Shown: positions 37,221 to 47,647, counted from the stretch's first letter. The stretch is 64,000 bases of DNA from Ramlibacter aquaticus (GCF_015159745.1 NZ_JADDOJ010000008.1:1-64000), one strand, 5' to 3'. The notes: generated by a model from the sequence alone, not told the origin. Numbers and translations: made by a program.

Positions 37221-37628
37221 ATGAAAACCAAGCACGTCCTCGAAATCGCCGACGTCCGCGCCATCGCGCAGGCCGCCGAAGCCGAAGCCCTGAAGAACAA
37301 CTGGGCCGTCACCATCGCCATCACCGACGACGGCGGCCACCTGCTGTGGCTGCAGCGCCTGGATGGCGCGCCCCCGATCTCGGCCCACATCGCCCCGGCC
37401 AAGGCCCACACCGCCGCCCTGGGCCGCCGCGAGAGCAAGGTCTACGAGGACGTCATCAACGGCGGCCGCTACTCCTTCCTGTCGGCCCCCGCCATCGAGG
37501 GCATGCTGGAAGGCGGCCTGCCCATCATCAAGGACGGCCAGTGCATAGGCGCCGTGGGCGTGAGCGGCGTGAAGTCCTCGGAAGACGCTCAGATCGCCCG
37601 CGCCGGCATGTCGGCCATCGGCCTGTAA
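37221..37628 (+). CDS. GlcG/HbpS family protein
   Basis: Small protein of 135 residues of the GlcG/HbpS family, which includes a gene of unknown role in the E. coli glycolate operon and the Streptomyces heme-binding protein HbpS. The pattern AVTIAITDDGGHLLWLQRLDGAPPISAHIAPAKAHTAA is characteristic in its successive parts, as is GGLPIIKDGQCIGAVGVSG. It has no signal peptide. A TATGCT hexamer (37207-37212) ends 8 bases before the ATG without a ribosome site. Function is unproven; heme or small-molecule binding is a family-level possibility only. Confidence 0.85.
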   Translation: MKTKHVLEIADVRAIAQAAEAEALKNNWAVTIAITDDGGHLLWLQRLDGAPPISAHIAPAKAHTAALGRRESKVYEDVINGGRYSFLSAPAIEGMLEGGLPIIKDGQCIGAVGVSGVKSSEDAQIARAGMSAIGL

Positions 37629-37664
37629 ATCCGGGCCGCCCGGGCAGCGGCCCGGCGACTCGCC

Positions 37665-37696
37665 AAAAAAAATCCCGGGCCAGGCCCGGGATTTTT
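37665..37696. terminator. Bidirectional terminator between the GlcG-like gene and ahpF
   Basis: A 12-bp stem (37669-37680 with 37684-37695) with loop CAG. A-rich sequence on the left arm side and T-rich on the right let it terminate both converging transcripts. Confidence 0.82.
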
Positions 37697-37734
37697 CATT
37701 TCAGCGGCGCCTCGTGGCGCCCGCCTGCGGCCGC

Positions 37735-39282
37735 TCAGTGGCGCATCAGGTGGTCGAAGGCGCCCAGCGCCGCCTTGGCACCGTCGCCTGCGGCGATGAT
37801 GATCTGCTTGAACGGCACCGTGGTGGCGTCGCCCGCGGCGAACACGCCGGGCAGCGAGGTCTGGCCCCGGGCGTCGACGATGATCTCGCCGTGCCGGGAG
37901 AGCTCCAGCGCGCCCTTGAGCCACTCGGTGTTGGGCACCAGGCCGATCTGCACGAACACGCCTTCCAGCTCGATGTGCTCGCTCGCGCCGCTGGCACGGT
38001 CGGTGTAGCTGAGGCCGTTGATCTTCTGGCCGTCCCCGGTCATCTCCGTGGTCTGCGCATTCAGGATGGTGCGCACGTTGGGCAGCGAGGCCAGCTTGTC
38101 CTGCAGCACCTGGTCGGCGCGCAGCGCAGTGCCGAACTCGATCAGGGTCACGTGGGCCACCAGGCCCGCGAGGTCGATGGCCGCTTCCACGCCGGAGTTG
38201 CCGCCGCCGATGACCGCCACGCGCTTGCCCTTGAAGAGGGGACCGTCGCAGTGCGGGCAGTAGGCCACGCCCTTGTTGCGGTACTCCTCCTCGCCGGGCA
38301 CGCCCAGCTTGCGCCAGCGCGCACCGGTGGAGAGGATCACTGTCCTGGACTTCAGCGTGGCGCCGTTCTCCAGCTCCACCTCGATCAGCTCGCTGCCGGC
38401 CTTCAGGGCCTTGGCGCGCTGCAGGTTCATCACGTCCACGTCGTAGTGGCGCACGTGCTCCTCCAGGGCCAGGGCGAACTTCGGGCCCTCGGTTTCCTTG
38501 ACCGACACGAAGTTCTCGATGCCCAGGGTGTCCAGGGTCTGGCCACCGAAGCGTTCGGACGCGATGCCGGTGCGTATGCCCTTGCGGGCCGCGTACACCG
38601 CGGCCGCTGCGCCGGCCGGGCCACCGCCCACGATCAGCACGTCGAAGGGGTCCTTGGCGGCGATCTTCTCGGCCTCGCGCTTGGCGCCACCGGTGTCCAC
38701 CTTGGCCAGGATCTCCTCCAGGCTCATGCGGCCCTGGCCGAAGTGCGTGCCGTTGAGGAACACCGTGGGCACGGCCATGATCTGGCGCTGCACGACTTCA
38801 TCCTGGAACAGCGAGCCGTCCACCATGGTGGCGCGCACCCGCGGGTTCTGGATCGCCATCAGGTTGAGCGCCTGCACCACGTCCGGGCAGTTGTGGCAGG
38901 TCAGGGACACGTAGATCTCGAAGTCCAGGTCCTGGTCCAGGGCGCGCACCTGCTCCAGCACGGCCTGCTCGACCTTGGGCGGATAGCCCCCGGCCTGCAG
39001 CAGCGCCAGCACCAGCGAGGTGAACTCATGGCCCATGGGCAGGCCGGCGAAGCGCACCCGGCCGGGCTGGCCGGGCGTGCCGACGGAGAACGACGGCGCC
39101 CGGTACGGGCCCCCGGTCGTCTCCACCACCTTCACGAGGGTCGAGGTCGAGGCGATGTCGGCCAGCAGCTCCTTCAGCCGGGCCGACCCCGGGCTGTCGT
39201 CCAGGGTCGCGACCAGTTCCACCGGCTGCGAGATCCGCTGCAGGTAGCCGGCCAGCTGCCCCTTGAGGTTGGCGTCGAGCAT
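37735..39282 (-). CDS. ahpF: Alkyl hydroperoxide reductase subunit F
   Basis: NADH-dependent flavoprotein of 515 residues that recycles AhpC. The N-terminal double-thioredoxin domain carries CHNC (Cys129-Cys132), identical in position to E. coli. The FAD domain begins [13 protein letters not shown] (217-229), the second disulfide is CPHC (342-345), the NADH domain has [14 protein letters not shown], and GVFAAGDAT closes the FAD site. ahpC ends 30 bases upstream on the same strand, so the pair is an ahpCF operon for hydrogen peroxide and organic peroxide removal. A bidirectional terminator lies beyond its stop. Confidence 0.96.
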   Translation of the reverse strand: MLDANLKGQLAGYLQRISQPVELVATLDDSPGSARLKELLADIASTSTLVKVVETTGGPYRAPSFSVGTPGQPGRVRFAGLPMGHEFTSLVLALLQAGGYPPKVEQAVLEQVRALDQDLDFEIYVSLTCHNCPDVVQALNLMAIQNPRVRATMVDGSLFQDEVVQRQIMAVPTVFLNGTHFGQGRMSLEEILAKVDTGGAKREAEKIAAKDPFDVLIVGGGPAGAAAAVYAARKGIRTGIASERFGGQTLDTLGIENFVSVKETEGPKFALALEEHVRHYDVDVMNLQRAKALKAGSELIEVELENGATLKSRTVILSTGARWRKLGVPGEEEYRNKGVAYCPHCDGPLFKGKRVAVIGGGNSGVEAAIDLAGLVAHVTLIEFGTALRADQVLQDKLASLPNVRTILNAQTTEMTGDGQKINGLSYTDRASGASEHIELEGVFVQIGLVPNTEWLKGALELSRHGEIIVDARGQTSLPGVFAAGDATTVPFKQIIIAAGDGAKAALGAFDHLMRH

Positions 39283-39312
39283 CGTGTGTCCCTTTCCTGT
39301 CTTGCGTGTGCC

Positions 39313-39885
39313 TTAGATCTTGCCGACGAGGTCCAGCGAGGGCGCCAGGGTCTCGGCGCCTTCCTGCCACTTGGCCGGGCAGACTTCACCCGGGTGGGCG
39401 GCGATGTACTGGGCGGCCTTCACGCGGCGCAGGGTTTCCTGGGCGTCGCGGCCGATGCCGTTGTCGTGCACTTCGATGGTCTTGATGCGGCCTTCGGGGT
39501 CGATCACGAAGGTGCCGCGCAGGGCCAGGCCGGCGTCCTCGCCCTCGGTGATCAGCACCTGGAAGAAGGAGGCCAGCTTGTGGAAGGGGTCGCCGACCAG
39601 CGGGTACTGCACCTTCTTGATGGTGTCGGAGGTGTCGTGCCAGGCCTTGTGGGTGAAGTGGGTGTCGGTGGACACGCCGTAGATCTCCACGCCCAGCTTC
39701 TGGAACTCGGCGTAGTTGTCGGCCAGGTCGCCCAGCTCGGTCGGGCACACGAAGGTGAAGTCAGCCGGGTAGAAGACCACGACGGACCACTTGCCGCGGA
39801 AATTCTGCTCGGTCACCGGCACGAACTTGCCGTTGTGGTAGGCCGTGGCCTGGAACGCGGGAACTTGCTGGTTGATGAGAGACAT
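39313..39885 (-). CDS. ahpC: Alkyl hydroperoxide reductase subunit C (2-Cys peroxiredoxin)
   Basis: Typical 2-Cys peroxiredoxin, 190 residues, reducing peroxides with electrons from AhpF. Peroxidatic Cys47 lies in FYPADFTFVCPTELGD and resolving Cys169 in HPGEVCPAKW. The start MSLINQQVPAF is the family's, with GAGGAAAACT just before it; the in-frame extension upstream is not conserved. A sequence resembling an OxyR half-site lies at 39915-39929, so peroxide induction is likely, as in other proteobacteria. Confidence 0.97.
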   Translation of the reverse strand: MSLINQQVPAFQATAYHNGKFVPVTEQNFRGKWSVVVFYPADFTFVCPTELGDLADNYAEFQKLGVEIYGVSTDTHFTHKAWHDTSDTIKKVQYPLVGDPFHKLASFFQVLITEGEDAGLALRGTFVIDPEGRIKTIEVHDNGIGRDAQETLRRVKAAQYIAAHPGEVCPAKWQEGAETLAPSLDLVGKI

Positions 39886-39914
39886 AGTTTTCCTCTGTTG
39901 AGTTAGTGGTTGTG

Positions 39915-39929
39915 ATTGATAACGCCTAT
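39915..39929 (-). promoter_or_regulatory. Candidate OxyR half-site upstream of ahpC
   Basis: On the minus strand ATAGGCGTTATCAAT matches 8 of 10 defined positions of the OxyR element ATAG-N-T-N3-A-N-C-TAT. It lies about 30-45 bases before the ahpC start. The second half-site expected 7 bases away is weak. Confidence 0.35.
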
Positions 39930-39999
39930 GAATTGTGCGGTGCCGCACGAGGCCGGTCCAATCGAATCGGCCAATCGGGTCGTTAGGGACTGGCTATCC

Positions 40000-40821
40000 T
40001 CAGTACTCCAGCCGCTCGGGCCGGATCTCCTGCAGGATGGTGGTGGCGATCTCCTCGATCGACTTGGTGGTGGTGCTCAGCCAGCGGATGCCGGCGCGGC
40101 GCATCATGGCCTCGGCCTCGGACACCTCCATGCGGCAGTTGTCCAGCGAGGCGTAGCGCGAGTTGGGCCGCCGCTCGTTGCGGATCTCCGACAGCCGCTC
40201 GGGCTGGATGGAGAGCCCGAAGATCTTCTTGCGGAAGGGCATGAGCGCCGTCGGCAGCTGCTGGCGCTCGAAGTCTTCCGGGATCAGCGGGTAGTTGGCC
40301 GCCTTCAGACCGTACTGCATGGCCAGGTAGAGCGAGGTCGGCGTCTTGCCGCTGCGGCTCACCCCGACCAGGATCACGTCCGCGCCCTGCAGGTCGCGGT
40401 TGGACTGGCCGTCGTCGTGGGCCAGGCTGAAGTTGATCGCCTCGATACGGTCGTGGTACTCCTGGCTCTTGCTGACGTCGGAGAAGCGGCCGATGCGATG
40501 GTTGGACTTGAGCTCGAGCTCGATTTCCAGCGGCCGCACGAAGGTGCCGAACATGTCCAGCATCATCCCCTTGCAGCCGGCCTGGATGACTTCCAGGATC
40601 TCGGCGTTCACCAGGGTGGTGAAGACGATGGGGCGGCGGCCCTCCACCTCGGCCACGTGGTTGACCTGGCGCACCACCTGGTGGGCCTTGTCCACGGTGT
40701 CCACGAAGGGCAGCCGCACGTGCCGGGGCTTGAGTTCGAACTGCGCGAGGATGGCGTTGCCGAAGGTCTCGGCCGTGATGCCGGTGCCATCGGAGATGTA
40801 GAAGACCGTACGCGTATGCAT
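40000..40821 (-). CDS. ppsR: Phosphoenolpyruvate synthase regulatory protein (PSRP, DUF299)
   Basis: Bifunctional ADP-dependent kinase and pyrophosphorylase that switches PEP synthase off and on by phosphorylating a residue next to its catalytic His. 273 residues. The family start [19 protein letters not shown], the P-loop GVSRSGKT (153-160), and the DVILVG and PLIPEDFE segments are present. It is divergent from ppsA, its target, with a 156-base intergenic region between them. This is the standard arrangement in betaproteobacteria and secures the assignment. Confidence 0.95.
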   Translation of the reverse strand: MHTRTVFYISDGTGITAETFGNAILAQFELKPRHVRLPFVDTVDKAHQVVRQVNHVAEVEGRRPIVFTTLVNAEILEVIQAGCKGMMLDMFGTFVRPLEIELELKSNHRIGRFSDVSKSQEYHDRIEAINFSLAHDDGQSNRDLQGADVILVGVSRSGKTPTSLYLAMQYGLKAANYPLIPEDFERQQLPTALMPFRKKIFGLSIQPERLSEIRNERRPNSRYASLDNCRMEVSEAEAMMRRAGIRWLSTTTKSIEEIATTILQEIRPERLEY

Positions 40822-40977
40822 GGGAAAACCCTAGAATGGCTGCAATTTATCCGATTCCCAGCGCATGTCCCGCCCCGGCCCATTCGAACAAGCACAAAGC
40901 CTTGCTGCCGGACATGCCCTGCGTGCCAGCCCCCACGAGGGCGGCGCCCACCGTTTACCAACTTACGGAGCTTTCCC

Positions 40978-43371
40978 ATGTCTGAGCGTTTTGCGGCGAC
41001 CGCCCTGGTCGTACCGTTTGAGAACCTGAGGATGACGGATGTCGAGGTGGTCGGCGGCAAGAACGCCAGCCTCGGCGAAATGATTTCCCAGCTCCCCCAG
41101 GGGGTGCGCGTGCCCACCGGCTTCGCCACCACCGCCCACGCCTTCCGCCAGTTCCTGGCCTTCGGCGGCCTGGCCGACCGCATCAACGCCCGCCTGGATG
41201 CGCTGGACACGGAAGACGTGCGCGCGCTGGCCACGGCCGGCGCCGAGATCCGCGAGTGGGTCGAGAAGCAGCCGTACCCGGCCGACCTGGAGCAGGCCAT
41301 CCGGGCCGAATTCGAGACCCTGTCGGCGGGCAACCCGCAGGCCAGCTTCGCGGTGCGCTCCTCTGCCACCGCCGAGGACCTGCCCGACGCGTCCTTCGCC
41401 GGCCAGCAGGAGACCTTCCTGAACGTGGTGGGCATCGAGGCCGTGCTGGCCAAGATGAAGGAGGTCTTCGCCTCGCTCTACAACGACCGCGCCATCAGCT
41501 ACCGCGTGCACAAGGGCTTCGCCCATGCCGAGGTGGCGCTGTCCGCCGGCGTGCAGCGCATGGTGCGTTCCGACCTGGGCGCCTCGGGCGTCATGTTCAC
41601 CATCGACACCGAGTCCGGCTTCCAGGACGTGGTCTTCATCACGGCCAGCTACGGCCTGGGCGAAACGGTGGTGCAGGGCGCCGTGAACCCCGACGAGTTC
41701 TACGCCCACAAGCCCATGCTGGCGGCGGGCAAGCGCGCCGTGATCCGCCGCAACCTCGGCTCCAAGCTGATCCAGATGGTGTTCGCCTCCCCCGAGGAGA
41801 AGGCCAGCTCGGGCAAGCTGATCAAGACTGTGGACGTGCCGCTGGAGCAGCGCAACCGCTACTGCCTCAGCGATGCCGAGGTGGAGCAGCTGGCGCGCTA
41901 TGCCGTGGTGATCGAGAAGCACTACGGCCGTCCCATGGACATCGAGTGGGGCAAGGACGGCACCGACGGCCAGATCTACATCCTGCAGGCGCGGCCCGAG
42001 ACGGTGAAGAGCCAGGCCGGCGGCAAGGCCGAGCTGCGCTACAAGCTCAAGGGCAAGGGCCCGGTGCTGGCCGAGGGCCGTGCCATCGGGCAGAAGGTGG
42101 GCACGGGCCCCGTGCGCCTGGTGCACAACATCAGCGAGATGGACAAGGTCCAGCCCGGCGACGTGCTGGTGGCCGACATGACCGACCCCAACTGGGAGCC
42201 GGTGATGAAGCGGGCCAGCGCCATCGTCACCAACCGGGGCGGCCGCACCTGCCACGCGGCCATCATCGCGCGCGAGCTGGGCATTCCCGCCGTGGTGGGC
42301 TGCGGTGACGCGACCGAGACCCTCAAGGACGGCACGCTGGTCACGGTGAGCTGCGCCGAGGGCGACACCGGCTTCATCTACGACGGCCTGCTGGACACCG
42401 AGGTGACCGAGGTCAAGCGCGGCGCCATGCCGGCGGTCGCCACCAAGATCATGATGAACGTGGGCAACCCCCAGCTCGCCTTCGACTTCGCCCAGCTGCC
42501 CAACGAGGGCGTGGGCCTGGCGCGGCTGGAGTTCATCATCAACAACAACATCGGCGTGCACCCCAAGGCCATCCTGGACTACCCGGCGGTGGACGCGGAC
42601 CTGAAGAAGGCGGTGGAGTCGGTGGCCCGCGGCCATGCCTCGCCGCGCGCCTTCTACGTCGACAAGGTGGCCGAGGGCGTGGCGACCATCGCCGCGGCCT
42701 TCTGGCCCAAGCCGGTGATCGTGCGCCTGTCGGACTTCAAGTCCAACGAGTACCGCAAGCTGATCGGCGGCAGCCGCTACGAGCCCGAGGAAGAGAACCC
42801 CATGCTGGGCTTCCGCGGCGCGGCGCGCTACATCAGCGAGGACTTCGCCGAGGCCTTTGCCATGGAGTGCGAAGCCCTGGTGCGGGTGCGCGGCGAGATG
42901 GGCCTGACCAACGTGCAGGTCATGGTGCCCTTCGTGCGCACCCTGGGCCAGGCCGAGCGCGTCACCGGCCTGCTGGCCACCCATGGCCTGAAGCGCGGCG
43001 AGGACGGCCTCAAGGTCATCATGATGTGCGAGGTGCCCAGCAACGCCATCCTGGCCGACGAGTTCCTGAAGTACTTCGACGGCTTCTCCATCGGCTCCAA
43101 CGACCTGACCCAGCTGACCCTGGGCCTGGACCGCGACTCGGGCCTGGAGCTGCTGGCGGTGGACTTCGACGAGCGCGACCCGGCGGTGAAGGCGCTGCTC
43201 TCGCGGGCCATCGCGGCCTGCCTGGCGCAGGGCAAGTACGTGGGCATCTGCGGCCAGGGCCCCAGCGACCACCCGGATTTCGCGCTCTGGCTGGCGAAGG
43301 AGGGCATCGCCTCCATCTCGCTCAACCCGGACAGCGTGATCGACACCTGGCAGCGCCTGGCCGCCGGCTGA
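40978..43371 (+). CDS. ppsA: Phosphoenolpyruvate synthase
   Basis: Converts pyruvate, ATP and water to PEP, AMP and phosphate, the entry to gluconeogenesis. 797 residues in three domains. The N-terminal ATP-grasp domain includes [11 protein letters not shown] and [27 protein letters not shown] in order. The swivelling phosphohistidine domain has [17 protein letters not shown], with catalytic His426. The C-terminal PEP/pyruvate barrel has [33 protein letters not shown] and a final Cys in GICGQGPSD. Thr424, two residues before His426, is the expected target of PpsR. The downstream DUF4212/symporter pair suggests growth on acetate or other organic acids. Confidence 0.97.
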   Translation: MSERFAATALVVPFENLRMTDVEVVGGKNASLGEMISQLPQGVRVPTGFATTAHAFRQFLAFGGLADRINARLDALDTEDVRALATAGAEIREWVEKQPYPADLEQAIRAEFETLSAGNPQASFAVRSSATAEDLPDASFAGQQETFLNVVGIEAVLAKMKEVFASLYNDRAISYRVHKGFAHAEVALSAGVQRMVRSDLGASGVMFTIDTESGFQDVVFITASYGLGETVVQGAVNPDEFYAHKPMLAAGKRAVIRRNLGSKLIQMVFASPEEKASSGKLIKTVDVPLEQRNRYCLSDAEVEQLARYAVVIEKHYGRPMDIEWGKDGTDGQIYILQARPETVKSQAGGKAELRYKLKGKGPVLAEGRAIGQKVGTGPVRLVHNISEMDKVQPGDVLVADMTDPNWEPVMKRASAIVTNRGGRTCHAAIIARELGIPAVVGCGDATETLKDGTLVTVSCAEGDTGFIYDGLLDTEVTEVKRGAMPAVATKIMMNVGNPQLAFDFAQLPNEGVGLARLEFIINNNIGVHPKAILDYPAVDADLKKAVESVARGHASPRAFYVDKVAEGVATIAAAFWPKPVIVRLSDFKSNEYRKLIGGSRYEPEEENPMLGFRGAARYISEDFAEAFAMECEALVRVRGEMGLTNVQVMVPFVRTLGQAERVTGLLATHGLKRGEDGLKVIMMCEVPSNAILADEFLKYFDGFSIGSNDLTQLTLGLDRDSGLELLAVDFDERDPAVKALLSRAIAACLAQGKYVGICGQGPSDHPDFALWLAKEGIASISLNPDSVIDTWQRLAAG

Positions 43372-43425
43372 GCCTTGCCGGAAACCACTAGTGTCCGTCC
43401 GCGGACGCGGTGGGAAGATGCGGCC

Positions 43426-43683
43426 ATGGTCGAACCCGGGCCCGTGGTCCAGCACCCGCCGCGCGTGCTTGCGCTCAAGGCCGCACTGCTCGCGGTCTGG
43501 GCGCTGGCGGGCTTCGTCGTGCCCTGGTTCGCGCGCGACCTGGCCTTCACGGTCGGGCCCTGGCCCTTCGGCTACTGGATGGCGGCGCAGGGCGCGGTGC
43601 TGGTCTTCATCGCCATCGTCGTCGTCTACGCGGTGCTGATGCGCCGCCTGGCGCCCGAGGACAGCGAGGAAGACGATGGCTGA
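43426..43683 (+). CDS. DUF4212 small membrane protein, partner of the sodium/solute symporter
   Basis: 85-residue protein with two predicted membrane helices (about 14-33 and 49-70). The loop signature PWFARDLAFTVGPWPFGYWMAAQGAVLVF marks DUF4212 in its successive parts. Such proteins are almost always encoded just before VC_2705-type sodium/solute symporters and presumably form a complex with them. The ATG at 43426 fits the family length better than an in-frame start 17 codons earlier. It overlaps the symporter by 8 bases. Confidence 0.85.
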   Translation: MVEPGPVVQHPPRVLALKAALLAVWALAGFVVPWFARDLAFTVGPWPFGYWMAAQGAVLVFIAIVVVYAVLMRRLAPEDSEEDDG

Positions 43684-45769
43684 AGCCGGGGGGCAGGGCG
43701 GCTACCGCAGGCGCCTGCACCGCATCGTCGGCCTGTACGTGCTGGGGCTGGTGGGTTTCGTCGCCTTCATGGCCTGGGCCGAGCGCAACGGCCTGTCGCG
43801 CTTCTGGATCGGGCCGATCTTCATGTTCGCCTCGGTCATGATGTACGCCGGCATCGGCATCTGGGGCCGCACCACCGACCCGGAGGAGTACTACGTGGCG
43901 GGGCGCCGCATCCCGGCGCTCTACAACGGCATGGCCGCGGCCGCCGACTGGATGAGCGCGGCCTCGTTCATCAGCCTGGCCGGCGGCCTCTACCTGCAGG
44001 GCTTCGGCGGCACCGCGACGCAGGCCGGCGGGCTGGCCTACATCCTGGGCTGGACGGGCGGCTTCTGCCTGGTGGCGCTGCTGGTGGCGCCGCACCTGCG
44101 CAAGATGCGGCTGTACACCGTGCCCGACTATTTCGGCGTGCGCTTCGGCGGCCGCTGGCCGCGCGTCATCGCAGCGCTGGCGGCCATGCTGGTGTCCTTC
44201 ATCTACGTCATCGCGCAGATCTACGGCATCGGCCTCATCGCCTCGCGCCTGACCGGCGTGCAGTTCGAGATCGGCATCCTGCTGGGGCTGGGCGGGGTGC
44301 TGCTGTGCTCCTTCCTCGGCGGCATGCGCGCCATCACCTGGACCCAGGTCGCGCAGTACATCATGCTGCTGCTGGCCTTCATGATCCCGGTGTCCTGGCT
44401 GGCCTGGAAGCAGCTGGACAACCCGCTCGCGCCGGCGGTCTACGGCCGCCAGCTGCGCACCATCGCCGCCGTCGAGCGCGAACTCTCCAACGACCCGGCC
44501 GAGCGCGAGGTGGCGGGCCTGTACGCCCAGCGCGCCCGCGAGTACCAGGCCAAGCTACAGGACGTGGACGCCGCGCTGCGCGCCGACCGCGCGGCGGCCC
44601 AGGAGCGGCTGCGCCAGCTCAAGAAATCCGGCGCCGACCCGGCGACCGTGGTGCAGGCCAGCCGCGACCTGGCGGCCCTGCCGCACGATGCGCCCACGGC
44701 GCGCGAGCGCTGGGGCCGGGCCCTGCAGGAAAGCCAGGAGCGCTCGCGGCCCATGGGGGGCGTGCCGGCGCTGGCGCATCCCTACGCGGGCGACCCGGAC
44801 GGCCCGCCCCAGGCGCAGCAGGACTACACGCTCTCCAGGCGCAACTTCGTGGCGCTGGTGTTCTGCCTGATGCTGGGCACGGCCGGCCTGCCGCACCTGC
44901 TCACGCGCTACTACACCACGCCCAGCGTCGCCGAGGCCCGTTCCTCGGTGGCTTGGTCGCTGTTCTTCATTGCCCTGGTCTACCTGAGCGCGCCGGCCCT
45001 GGCCGCCCTGGTGAAGTTCGAGGTCATGAGCCACCTGGTGGGCAGCAGTTTCGACGCGCTGCCGCCCTGGATCGCGCAGTGGGGCAAGGTCGACCCTTCG
45101 CTGATCCAGGTCAGCGACCTCAATGGCGACGGGCTGCTGCAGTGGGGCGAGATCCGCATCGGCGCGGACATGATCATGCTGGCCACGCCCGAGCTGGGCG
45201 GGCTGCCCTACGTGGTGTCGGGGCTGGTCGCGGCCGGGGGCCTGGCGGCGGCGCTGTCCACCGCCGACGGCCTCTTGCTCACCATCAGCAACGCCATGGT
45301 GCGCGACATCTACAGCCACGAGCTGAACCCCCGCGTCACGCCCGACCAGCGCGTGATCCTGTCCAAGTTCGCGCTGCTGGCGGTGGCGCTGGTGGCGGCC
45401 GCCGTCGCCTCCTTCAAGCCGGCCGAGATCCTGGCCCTGGTCACGGCCTCCTTCTCGCTCGCCGCCTCGGCCTTCGTGCCCGCGATGGTGCTGGGCATCT
45501 TCTGGCGCCGCGCGAGCCGGGGCGGGGCGGTGGCCGGCATGCTGGCGGGGCTCGCGGTGACCGCGGGCTACATGCTGGCGCACGCGCCGGCCTTCCGCTC
45601 GGCCCTGGGCCTGGCCCCCGGCGCCGCGCTCTGGTTCGGCATCCAGCCCATGTCGGCGGCCGTGTTCGGCGTGCCCGTGGGCTTCGCCACGGTGGTCGCG
45701 GTGAGCCTGCTGCCGGCCCGCCAGCGGCCGCCCGCCGCCGTCACCACCGGCGCGCCGCTGGGCATCTAG
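43676..45769 (+). CDS. Sodium:solute symporter, VC_2705 subfamily
   Basis: Inner-membrane SSS-family cotransporter of 697 residues related to acetate permease ActP. Thirteen or so helices are predicted. EEYYVAGRRIPALYNGMAAAADWMSAASFISLAGGLY at about 62-98, in successive parts, is the family sodium-site region. Between the two halves is a long soluble insert (about 250-385), rich in Ala/Arg/Glu and probably coiled coil. A second extramembrane segment has a textbook EF-hand loop, DLNGDGLLQWGE (481-492), between membrane helices. The DUF4212 partner overlaps its start. Acetate or a similar short carboxylate is the likely substrate, by inference. Confidence 0.87.
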   Translation: MAEAGGQGGYRRRLHRIVGLYVLGLVGFVAFMAWAERNGLSRFWIGPIFMFASVMMYAGIGIWGRTTDPEEYYVAGRRIPALYNGMAAAADWMSAASFISLAGGLYLQGFGGTATQAGGLAYILGWTGGFCLVALLVAPHLRKMRLYTVPDYFGVRFGGRWPRVIAALAAMLVSFIYVIAQIYGIGLIASRLTGVQFEIGILLGLGGVLLCSFLGGMRAITWTQVAQYIMLLLAFMIPVSWLAWKQLDNPLAPAVYGRQLRTIAAVERELSNDPAEREVAGLYAQRAREYQAKLQDVDAALRADRAAAQERLRQLKKSGADPATVVQASRDLAALPHDAPTARERWGRALQESQERSRPMGGVPALAHPYAGDPDGPPQAQQDYTLSRRNFVALVFCLMLGTAGLPHLLTRYYTTPSVAEARSSVAWSLFFIALVYLSAPALAALVKFEVMSHLVGSSFDALPPWIAQWGKVDPSLIQVSDLNGDGLLQWGEIRIGADMIMLATPELGGLPYVVSGLVAAGGLAAALSTADGLLLTISNAMVRDIYSHELNPRVTPDQRVILSKFALLAVALVAAAVASFKPAEILALVTASFSLAASAFVPAMVLGIFWRRASRGGAVAGMLAGLAVTAGYMLAHAPAFRSALGLAPGAALWFGIQPMSAAVFGVPVGFATVVAVSLLPARQRPPAAVTTGAPLGI

Positions 45770-45893
45770 GGTTCTTCCTATCAGGGCTTGCCCGGGGCCT
45801 GCCCATCCGCAGCGCGATCGCAGGCCGGTGAGTCAGTTTGGTGTCAGAACGCCGCCCAAGACTGCGCCACCCCCTACAACACAAGGAGACTTC

Positions 45894-47597
45894 ATGGCGA
45901 CAGCTTCATCGACCGCCGCAGGGAGGGCACTCGCCCAGGCGGCACCGATGTCCCGCGAGGAGAAGAAGGTCATCTTCGCGTCCTCCCTGGGCACCGTGTT
46001 CGAGTGGTACGACTTCTACCTCTACGGCTCGCTGGCGGCGATCGTCGCCAAGCAGTTCTTCTCCGGCCTGGACCCGACGTCCGCCTACATCTTCGCGCTG
46101 CTGGCCTTCGCCGCCGGCTTCCTGGTGCGCCCCTTCGGCGCCATCGTGTTCGGCCGCCTGGGCGACATGATCGGCCGCAAGTACACCTTCCTGGTCACCA
46201 TCCTGATCATGGGTGCGTCCACCTTCATCGTCGGCCTGCTGCCCAGCTACGCCTCGATCGGCATCGCCGCCCCGGTGATCCTGATCGCGCTGCGCATGCT
46301 GCAGGGCCTGGCGCTGGGCGGTGAGTACGGCGGTGCCGCCACCTACGTCGCCGAACACGCGCCGCAGGGCAAGCGCGGCGCGTACACGGCCTGGATCCAG
46401 ACCACCGCGACCCTGGGCCTGTTCCTGTCGCTGCTGGTGATCCTGGGCGTGCGCAACGCCATCGGCGAGAAGGACTTCAACGACTGGGGCTGGCGCATTC
46501 CGTTCCTGGTCTCGATCGCGCTGCTGGCCGTGTCCGTCTGGATCCGCCTGAGCCTGAACGAGTCGCCGGCCTTCCAGAAGATGAAGTCCGAAGGCAAGAC
46601 CTCCAAGGCGCCGCTGGCCGAGTCCTTCGGCCAGTGGAAGAACATGAAGATCGTGATCCTGGCGCTGTTCGGCCTGACCGCCGGCCAGGCCGTGGTCTGG
46701 TACACGGGCCAGTTCTACGCCCTGTTCTTCATGACCACGCTGGCGAAGGTGGACGCGACCACGGCCAACCTGCTGATCGCGGGCTCGCTGGCCATCGGCA
46801 CGCCCTTCTTCATCATCTTCGGCAAGCTGTCGGACAAGATCGGCCGCAAGCCCATCATCATGGCCGGCTGCCTGATCGCCGCGCTGACCTACTTCCCGGT
46901 CTTCAAGATGCTGCTGGAGTACTCGAACCCGGCGCTCACGGCCGCGCAGCAGAAGACGGTGGTCACCGTCACCGCCGACCCGGCGCAATGCTCCTTCCAG
47001 GGCAGTCCGATCGCGCGTGACATCGACTTCACCAGCTCCTGCGATATCGCCAAGCGCACGCTGACGCAGTCCTACATCCCGTACGCGAACAAGGCCGGCC
47101 CGGCCGGCTCGCCCGCCACGGTGACCATCGGCGACAAGACCTTCACCGCGCCCACGGCGACCCTGAACGAGCAGCGGCATGGCTTCTCGGCGGATTCCGC
47201 CAAGTCCATCGGCGAGTTCCGCAAGGGCGTGGCCGAGGCCGCGAAGGGCGCGGGCCTGTCCACCGCGGCCGATCCGGCCAAGATGAACGTCGTCATGGTG
47301 CTCGCGCTGCTGGTCTTCCTGGTGATCCTGGTGACCATGGTGTACGGCCCCATCGCCGCCATGCTGGTGGAACTGTTCCCGACGCGCATCCGCTACACCT
47401 CGATGAGCCTGCCCTACCACGTGGGCAACGGCTGGTTCGGCGGCCTGCTGCCGACCACGGCCTTCGCCATGGTGGCGGCCACCGGCGACATCTTCTACGG
47501 CCTCTGGTACCCGGTGGCGATCGCGGCCATGACCTTCGTCATCGGCACGCTGTTCATCCGCGAAACCAAGGACCGCGACATCTACGCCAACGACTGA
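45894..47597 (+). CDS. MFS transporter of the metabolite:H+ symporter (MHS) family with a large inserted loop
   Basis: Cytoplasmic-membrane symporter of 567 residues. The MHS signature ASSLGTVFEWYDFYLYGSLAA follows a 35-residue head, and GRLGDMIGRKYTF is the MFS loop motif. RMLQGLALGGEYGGAATYVAEHAP and FPTRIRYTSMSLPYHVGNGWFGG are also typical. Between two membrane helices lies a soluble insert of about 120 residues (343-464) with two Cys residues (QCSF, SSCD), absent from the short members. AAGGAG (45883-45888) sets the ATG at 45894. Substrate unknown; relatives take up organic acids, betaine or proline. A terminator follows. Confidence 0.87.
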   Translation: MATASSTAAGRALAQAAPMSREEKKVIFASSLGTVFEWYDFYLYGSLAAIVAKQFFSGLDPTSAYIFALLAFAAGFLVRPFGAIVFGRLGDMIGRKYTFLVTILIMGASTFIVGLLPSYASIGIAAPVILIALRMLQGLALGGEYGGAATYVAEHAPQGKRGAYTAWIQTTATLGLFLSLLVILGVRNAIGEKDFNDWGWRIPFLVSIALLAVSVWIRLSLNESPAFQKMKSEGKTSKAPLAESFGQWKNMKIVILALFGLTAGQAVVWYTGQFYALFFMTTLAKVDATTANLLIAGSLAIGTPFFIIFGKLSDKIGRKPIIMAGCLIAALTYFPVFKMLLEYSNPALTAAQQKTVVTVTADPAQCSFQGSPIARDIDFTSSCDIAKRTLTQSYIPYANKAGPAGSPATVTIGDKTFTAPTATLNEQRHGFSADSAKSIGEFRKGVAEAAKGAGLSTAADPAKMNVVMVLALLVFLVILVTMVYGPIAAMLVELFPTRIRYTSMSLPYHVGNGWFGGLLPTTAFAMVAATGDIFYGLWYPVAIAAMTFVIGTLFIRETKDRDIYAND

Positions 47598-47622
47598 GGC
47601 ACCGCTGCGACAGCAGCCCACG

Positions 47623-47647
47623 AGCCCGCCCTCGAGGCGGGCTTTTT
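47623..47647 (+). terminator. Rho-independent terminator of the MHS transporter gene
   Basis: AGCCCGCC and GGCGGGCT form an 8-bp stem with loop CTCGA, followed by five T residues. It begins 26 bases past the stop. Confidence 0.82.

Noticed and set aside
39916-40977. Extension of ppsA upstream by about 350 codons
   Set aside because: It is antisense to ppsR; the family start [14 protein letters not shown] lies at 40978.
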